From: Salvator merianae
Taxonomy: Eukaryota; Chordata; Lepidosauria; Squamata; Teiidae
Direction: 5' to 3'
NCBI GenBank assembly: GCA_003586115.2
Contig: QVOM02000103.1
Location: 9,779,677 to 9,843,676, forward strand
Length of the DNA: 64,000 bases
Shown here piece by piece: positions 59,001-64,000 of the stretch. How positions within the stretch are numbered: position 1 is the first letter of the stretch; every line of letters starts with the position of its first letter. The notes below the pieces were generated by a model. That model had not been told where the DNA came from. It searched no databases and saw only the letters and a list, made by a program, of their open reading frames with translations. A program made the translations under genes and the position numbers.

Positions 59001-61309
59001 AATAGATCTGGGGTTCACACAGGCAATGGCCCTAAGTTCAGCAGGTGTTGGGATAGATACAGGCATGGACATCATTAGTAGCAATGGAGGATTCCTTGTG
59101 TGGCCCAGATCTCTGGTGGGCAGTGACAGTAAGAGTAGAAATTGGTGTGGCAGCTGTTATGCAAATTGCTCTTTTTATTTCGTACAGGCTTTGGGATCTT
59201 AAGATATTATGCTTGGTTCTTATGGATAAGCAACTGGTAGTTGATCCTTAGGAGAAAATAATCATCCAGGTTATTAAACAATGTTACTTTTATTAAAAGT
59301 GATATTAGAACTATAAAAAATGGATGTAAAACAGCTTTAAATGCTGTAAGGAAAGAGAAGTCCTGCTTTAAATCTTAGGCAAAGTAACTTGGACTTTCCT
59401 TAATCAAGCCTAATTAGTTGGGTCTTCCTACAAAGGCCACCTACTCTTCTATAAAATTCCCAAAGATTCATATCTACCTGTCCTGAAGACTTCAAAAATG
59501 AAGAAAGCAGCCAGAAGTGTAGAAATTCCAATAACTCAGCCAAAGTGTGTGTTTGGGTTAAGGGTTTAGGAGAAAGATCAAGCCTTGTTGTTTATGCCAA
59601 ACCTTAGCAGCAGAAACCATGATAAAATCCAGTTGTTCTGCTTCACCCCCAACTTTTAAGCCAAAGCAAAGGAAATAGATCCTAAAAAGACTGGTGGCCC
59701 TTCTCAGACACTATGTTCTGAACATGGATTCTTAGATTTCAGCTGGGCCAAATCTTCAAAGACTCAAAAACATATCTCTCTGTACCTTGTCACACCTAGC
59801 CTGTGCTTGTGATGTAACAGAGCCAAAGGGAAAGGGGGAAAGGTTTTAACTTGGCTTGTCCAGCAGCAAGGAGAGAGGACAGGTTCCCAAGTTCTCTCTC
59901 TCTCATTTTTTTGGGTTCAAACCTCAGTCTTTTTTACTTTAAAATCTACTGTGAATGTGTTTCCAGTATTACACCAGGCTAATCATTAAGTGTGTGCTTC
60001 ATTTTCTCCAGGAAAACCAAATAAAAGGCAATAATTAAAATAAAACCTTTGCTTGCAGTTTACTTTTTTAATATCACACCTCTATATCATATTGATGAGA
60101 TCTTCTGTTTTATTTACCATGATCTGTAATGTACACAAACTCAAGTCAGCAAAAATACAATGGTATTAATGGTCAACTCCAAGTGTCATGTATTTACTTT
60201 ATGTAGCTAATTAGTTTCTCTCCCTGGGGCCTAAGGTCAAAGCCCATAGTTTTGCAATGGTCCATTATCCCTTTCCAGCACCCATTTATGCATTAACTGT
60301 ACACATATATATGCTTTTAATATAGGTGTTTTTTTAGCATTTATTCTAATACAGCTCTCTACCAACAATTCTCAGGATAGTCTCTCTAGTCCTTTGGTAT
60401 GTCCCTCAGTATACCAATCACTGGGGCGGTAGGAGAACAGTAGGGCCTCAACAGCAATGATTGCCACCATTCATCATCTGCGTATCTTGGCGGTCTTGGA
60501 CTTCTCTCTTCTATTGCTCCTGACCTCTCAAGCTACTTTTCTGGCAGAGGCTATCCTCAGGGTTTGCCTTCTCCTATGTAGTCAGAGGTTTCTATATACA
60601 GTCCATCCACCTCTGAGACTTAGATGCCTAGCTATCTAGCAGGGCAGGAAAGTAACCACTAGCTATAGAAGTTATAAGTCTATCCACCTAACTTCATAAG
60701 TAGAAGAATGGAGGTGGGTGTGGAGGAACTATGGTTAGGGCAAGAGACTTTGACTATTTTTGCTGCCTCTGCTGTCATCCTTGCTTCAAGTTTTGTGTAC
60801 CAATAGGCATAGTTTTTGCAACAGCTTATTTTGTTTTCTGTAATAAATCTGTTAGCTTGGCAGTATTTGTCCATCAAGTAAAACCCATAGGTACCAAGAA
60901 GTGAAAGGCATCCACTATTTTGAGCCCACGCTCTGTTGACACCTCTGAAGGCAAATTCTGAGGCATTTTCCTACTTGAAGGCACCCCAAATCAGGCCCAG
61001 TGCCCAGTTTAGTAGGCGTCTGGGGGTTCTTTCTCTATTAGTTGTTGTCTTTTCATCACTGTTTTATTAGCCACTACAAGAGAATGCAATTCTGAATCCT
61101 CGCATGCTGAACATGTGAAAAGAATTATGGTGCCTAACAGAGCCTGGGGCTCAAACCTTCTGAGCCCGTTCAAATTGAACTCTTTTGAGTTCCATGCTAA
61201 ACAAAGTGGCTTTTCTGTTGCTTAAAAAACACATTTGGCTAAATGCTGGATTACAAAGAATGTAAAATATTAATGATATTCAGCATATTTTTCCAGAGCC
61301 TGCATTTAT
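59001..61309. other. No gene seen
   Basis: Single-copy-looking, AT-rich. Short frames only. No RNA gene or named repeat recognised. Confidence 0.45.
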
Positions 61310-61660
61310 CCTTTTTTAATTAACTTATTTCTTAGCTTTACAACTTGCACAATTTTAATTGGAATTTCATTACTTATTGTTCTGCTTGGCAAGGCAGCTT
61401 TGTAACTTTCATGAAATTTGTTCTAAAGCCATTGCTAAGCAACATACTTTGGCATTTATATGAGCTTTCGTCCTCATACACCAAAACCCATACATTTGCA
61501 TTTACAGATAATATGCTGTGAAAACTGACACCAGTTTAACCACAGTACCCAAATGCTGGCCTGGCCATAATTGATTTAATTATTTGTAATTGCTCTGCTG
61601 GGGCTTATGTGGACTTTAGTGTGATTAAGGAGGACCATACAAGTCAGAGGCTAATGATGT
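61310..61660. promoter_or_regulatory. Candidate conserved non-coding element with homeodomain-type sites
   Basis: Non-repetitive stretch with a dense set of TAAT cores: TTAATTAAC at about 61316, TTTTAATTGG at 61353, and CATAATTGATTTAATTATTT then GTAATTGC at 61567-61594. It also contains an octamer ATTTGCAT at about 61496. No transposon signature is seen across it. Regulatory function is inference from motif density. Conservation cannot be assessed here. Confidence 0.25.
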
Positions 61661-62859
61661 CTTCCATCATAATTTACAACCACAAGACTGCTGGAGCTAA
61701 ATATATGGGGCACAACTTCAGCAGGGTTTATTCTGGAGAACTCTGATGGATTGTGTGTTTTGCTCTATAGCTGTAAGCTAGAATCCTAAGCTATTTTAAT
61801 GAAAATAGAAAAGAGAGAGGGATTAATTCTTCTGTTACCTTACAAGCAAATGAAACCAAAGAAACATCCTGAACAATTTTCTGCCTCCAGTTCTATCTGC
61901 TCTTCTGTGACAATGCAATAAACTAATTCGGCATTAGCACAAAGTGATATTTCCTTTCCAAACCATTGTAACCATAGTCGTACAGAGGGTGTGAAAGAAG
62001 TTCCTGTCAACATTAGGCATCTCCGTCATCACTCAGCAGTTTTATTTAATTGTTGCCAAACATGCTTTCATAATTGCTTCAAGGCAAATCATCTTTCAAT
62101 GTGGCGCTTAAAGAATTGGTTGCTAGCTTTCCAAACTTACATTTTTATTACAGTAGGTGCTGATGACATTGAAACAACAGTGAGGTTATTAAAAATGAGG
62201 GCTATTGTTTTGGGAGATGGTATATGTACTTCTAAATGCTGACCAGAACAATATTTAAAATTCTGTAGAGGATCAGTGAGAAAAACTGGCATTATAAAAA
62301 TAATTTTTGATGCATGTACTACATGAAGATAGGTTCTGATTATATTTTTAAGAAAATAAACCTGAGACTATAAAGCCAAGAGAGATTCCAGTGGATAGAC
62401 CTAAGCTTCATCTAAGGATATAAATATCCCAAAGAGAGGAAAAGAGCACTGTTGTTTCAGTGTCAAGAGGAGAACTGACTTTGGGAACAAATTCTAAATC
62501 CCAGGAACACAGTATTAACCTCATACAGTTCTTTATCTATTGGATCTCCATACTCTAGTCTCTTGCTTTCTCCTGTCCTCCTCCAAAAGTCAACCGGGTT
62601 CATTCTTTCCCGATTTCAGAGGTGATTTTTGTATCAGACTTAACATGCAATATTTAGAGCCAAAATGCACTATCAAAAGGATGTAGTTAGCTATTTATTT
62701 AAGCTGGTTCTGAACCAGAGAATCCTCCTGATACAAAGCTGGAGCTAGTAAAGGCTTGAAAAACTATTGACAATAAGCAATTCTTCATGGAACAAAACTA
62801 TTACAATAGGGAGCCTTTGATCTTGCCTGTCTCCTGTTGCCAATTGAACTTTGTCACCA
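61661..62859. other. No gene seen
   Basis: One 83-codon frame at 61991-62242 has no domain. Otherwise unique-looking AT-rich DNA. Confidence 0.4.
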
Positions 62860-63250
62860 TGCACTGTCATCCACAAGGGAGCACTTCTGAATTAAGCAGT
62901 CTACAGCAATTTAGTCTGCTCCAGCTTTGAAGTGCCAACATCAGTCAGGCCAGTAGTAACTTTTTTCATTAATTCCCTCCCCCGCTTCTTTCAGGAGTTT
63001 TTTTGCAGTCTGGGCAATTCAGATAACTAAAAGACAAGAAACACCAAGGCAGGAAAACATAAAAAGCAAAGCTGGGGGTGGGGTGGGGTGGGAGGCTTTC
63101 TAACATACCAATGTAAGCAATCATTGGCCTCTAATGGTGCACTTCATTAATGTCCACTTCAAAGCAAAGGTTTACTGACTTTGAGGATTGACTAATTTAC
63201 ACATTGTGGGAAATTGCTGCCAGCCAGGCATGTAACCACTAAATGTTGCA
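62860..63250. promoter_or_regulatory. Candidate conserved non-coding element
   Basis: Balanced, non-repetitive sequence including TTCATTAATGTCC, AAAGCAAAGGTTTACTG and GCCAGCCAGGCATG, lying beside a G-quadruplex motif at 63074-63092. I see no coding frame or repeat. The call is only a suggestion. Confidence 0.2.
63074..63092 (+). other. Canonical G-quadruplex motif
   Basis: GGGGGTGGGGTGGGGTGGG: four G-runs of three or more separated by single T loops, the loop length associated with very stable parallel quadruplexes. Confidence 0.85.
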
Positions 63251-63312
63251 GGAATAAATAGGAACGCCTCCTTCCCTCAGGAATCAGGAACTGCGAAGTG
63301 ACCCGTCATTGC

Positions 63313-63388
63313 GAAAGGAAGGAAGGAAGAAAGGAAGGAAGGAAGGAAGGAAGGAAGGAAGGAAGGAAGGAAGGAAGGAAGGAAGGAA

Positions 63389-63446
<58 letters not shown>

Positions 63447-63448
63447 AA
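63313..63448. repeat. Compound (GGAA)n-(GAAA)n microsatellite
   Basis: GGAA units run to about 63392 with one early GAAA interruption, then pure GAAA units continue to 63448. The reading frames across it (Lys/Glu/Arg/Gly on one strand, Phe/Leu/Pro/Ser on the other) are translations of the repeat. Confidence 0.98.
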
Positions 63449-64000
63449 CTCTCATTGATTTGGATGGGAGTGAGACCCCTCCTCTGGGCATACGTCCCCA
63501 GGGGGTCTACACAGAGAGGGTAACCAGGAGCTTCTCTGTTCCTGGCAAACTGCCTTTCTAGTGTCTGTTCATGCCTTTGACGTGGGGGTATCATTGCTTG
63601 GTGAAGGGGGAGACTCTGCCTGCCTACACAATAGTGTCAAAAGAGTTATAGGCGGAGAATGTAGGGGCCCACATTTATGCTTGTGAATACATTTATGTAT
63701 GCATGAATTTAACCTTTTATTTGCAAACTTTGATTACATTGCTAGTTTAACAATACCAAATATTTATTACATGTCCCAACACAAACATCTGCTCCACCTT
63801 TCATCCCAGTAATTATCTGTCCTCTTCCAAACCCGTTGACTTGTTCATGTTTAAGAAGGAAAATTAAACTTTTTAAAAAATTATTCTCTTAAGAATAGGT
63901 TGTACTTTTAAATCTTAATTGCTTGATTGTTTTTTTGCAGTTGATATTTTGTTGACATCCAATGTTTGCTTTGTTTCATCGACTGTTTTATTGTATGCTA
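63449..64000. other. No gene seen
   Basis: GC-moderate stretch to about 63660, then AT-rich to the window end. No supported feature. Confidence 0.4.

Noticed and set aside
63277..63594. Lys/Glu-rich and Phe/Ser/Leu-rich frames
   Set aside because: Pure microsatellite translation.

Overview
The window reads as vertebrate, non-coding genomic DNA, most likely from a squamate reptile (lizard or snake) or another lepidosaur. The basis is the repeat mixture: several L2 LINE copies with the reptile-type (TTTA)n/AATAAATA tail, CR1 LINEs, several diverged L1 lineages, a Penelope-like element, a degenerate gypsy element, a Tc1/mariner element and many short hAT-like and Harbinger-like non-autonomous DNA transposons. 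I found no convincing host protein-coding exon, tRNA, rRNA or CRISPR array. The few longer reading frames fall in transposons, in GC-rich MITEs or in tandem repeats. The window is therefore probably intergenic or intronic.

Layout. 0-3 kb: a cluster of tandem arrays, including a GC-rich minisatellite with regularly spaced AGGTCA, and small inverted repeats. 3-18 kb: mostly single-copy-looking sequence with MITEs (4.9, 8.6, 12.1 kb), two copies of one DNA-transposon-like family (3.1-3.9 and 12.9-13.5 kb), a CR1 tail (15.0 kb) and an inverted duplication of a retroelement tail (17.8-18.4 kb). 18.8-22.6 kb: an L2 fragment, a CR1 reverse-transcriptase copy interrupted by a MITE, and an L1 tail, all on the minus strand. 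23.8-24.8 kb: the 3' part of a Penelope-like element with an uninterrupted GIY-YIG endonuclease frame and a hammerhead-ribozyme-like core. 27.5-33.6 kb: L2 pieces and three Harbinger-like MITEs, followed by a 1.8 kb L2 copy. 34.9-36.2 kb: two more LINE fragments. 39.8-42.5 kb: nested MITEs, including a hAT MITE sitting in the terminal repeat of another MITE. 43.9-53.8 kb: a retroelement graveyard with L1 fragments in both orientations, one of them inserted into a gypsy element, an unclassified LINE and a CR1. 56.4-58.6 kb: a Tc1 element inside an L1 tail. 59-64 kb: mostly single-copy sequence with two candidate conserved non-coding blocks, a textbook G-quadruplex motif and a GGAA/GAAA microsatellite.

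The interest lies in transposon nesting and in small structured elements rather than in a gene system. All family names rest on recognising protein motifs and termini by eye. No database search was run, so boundaries are approximate unless a target-site duplication is stated.
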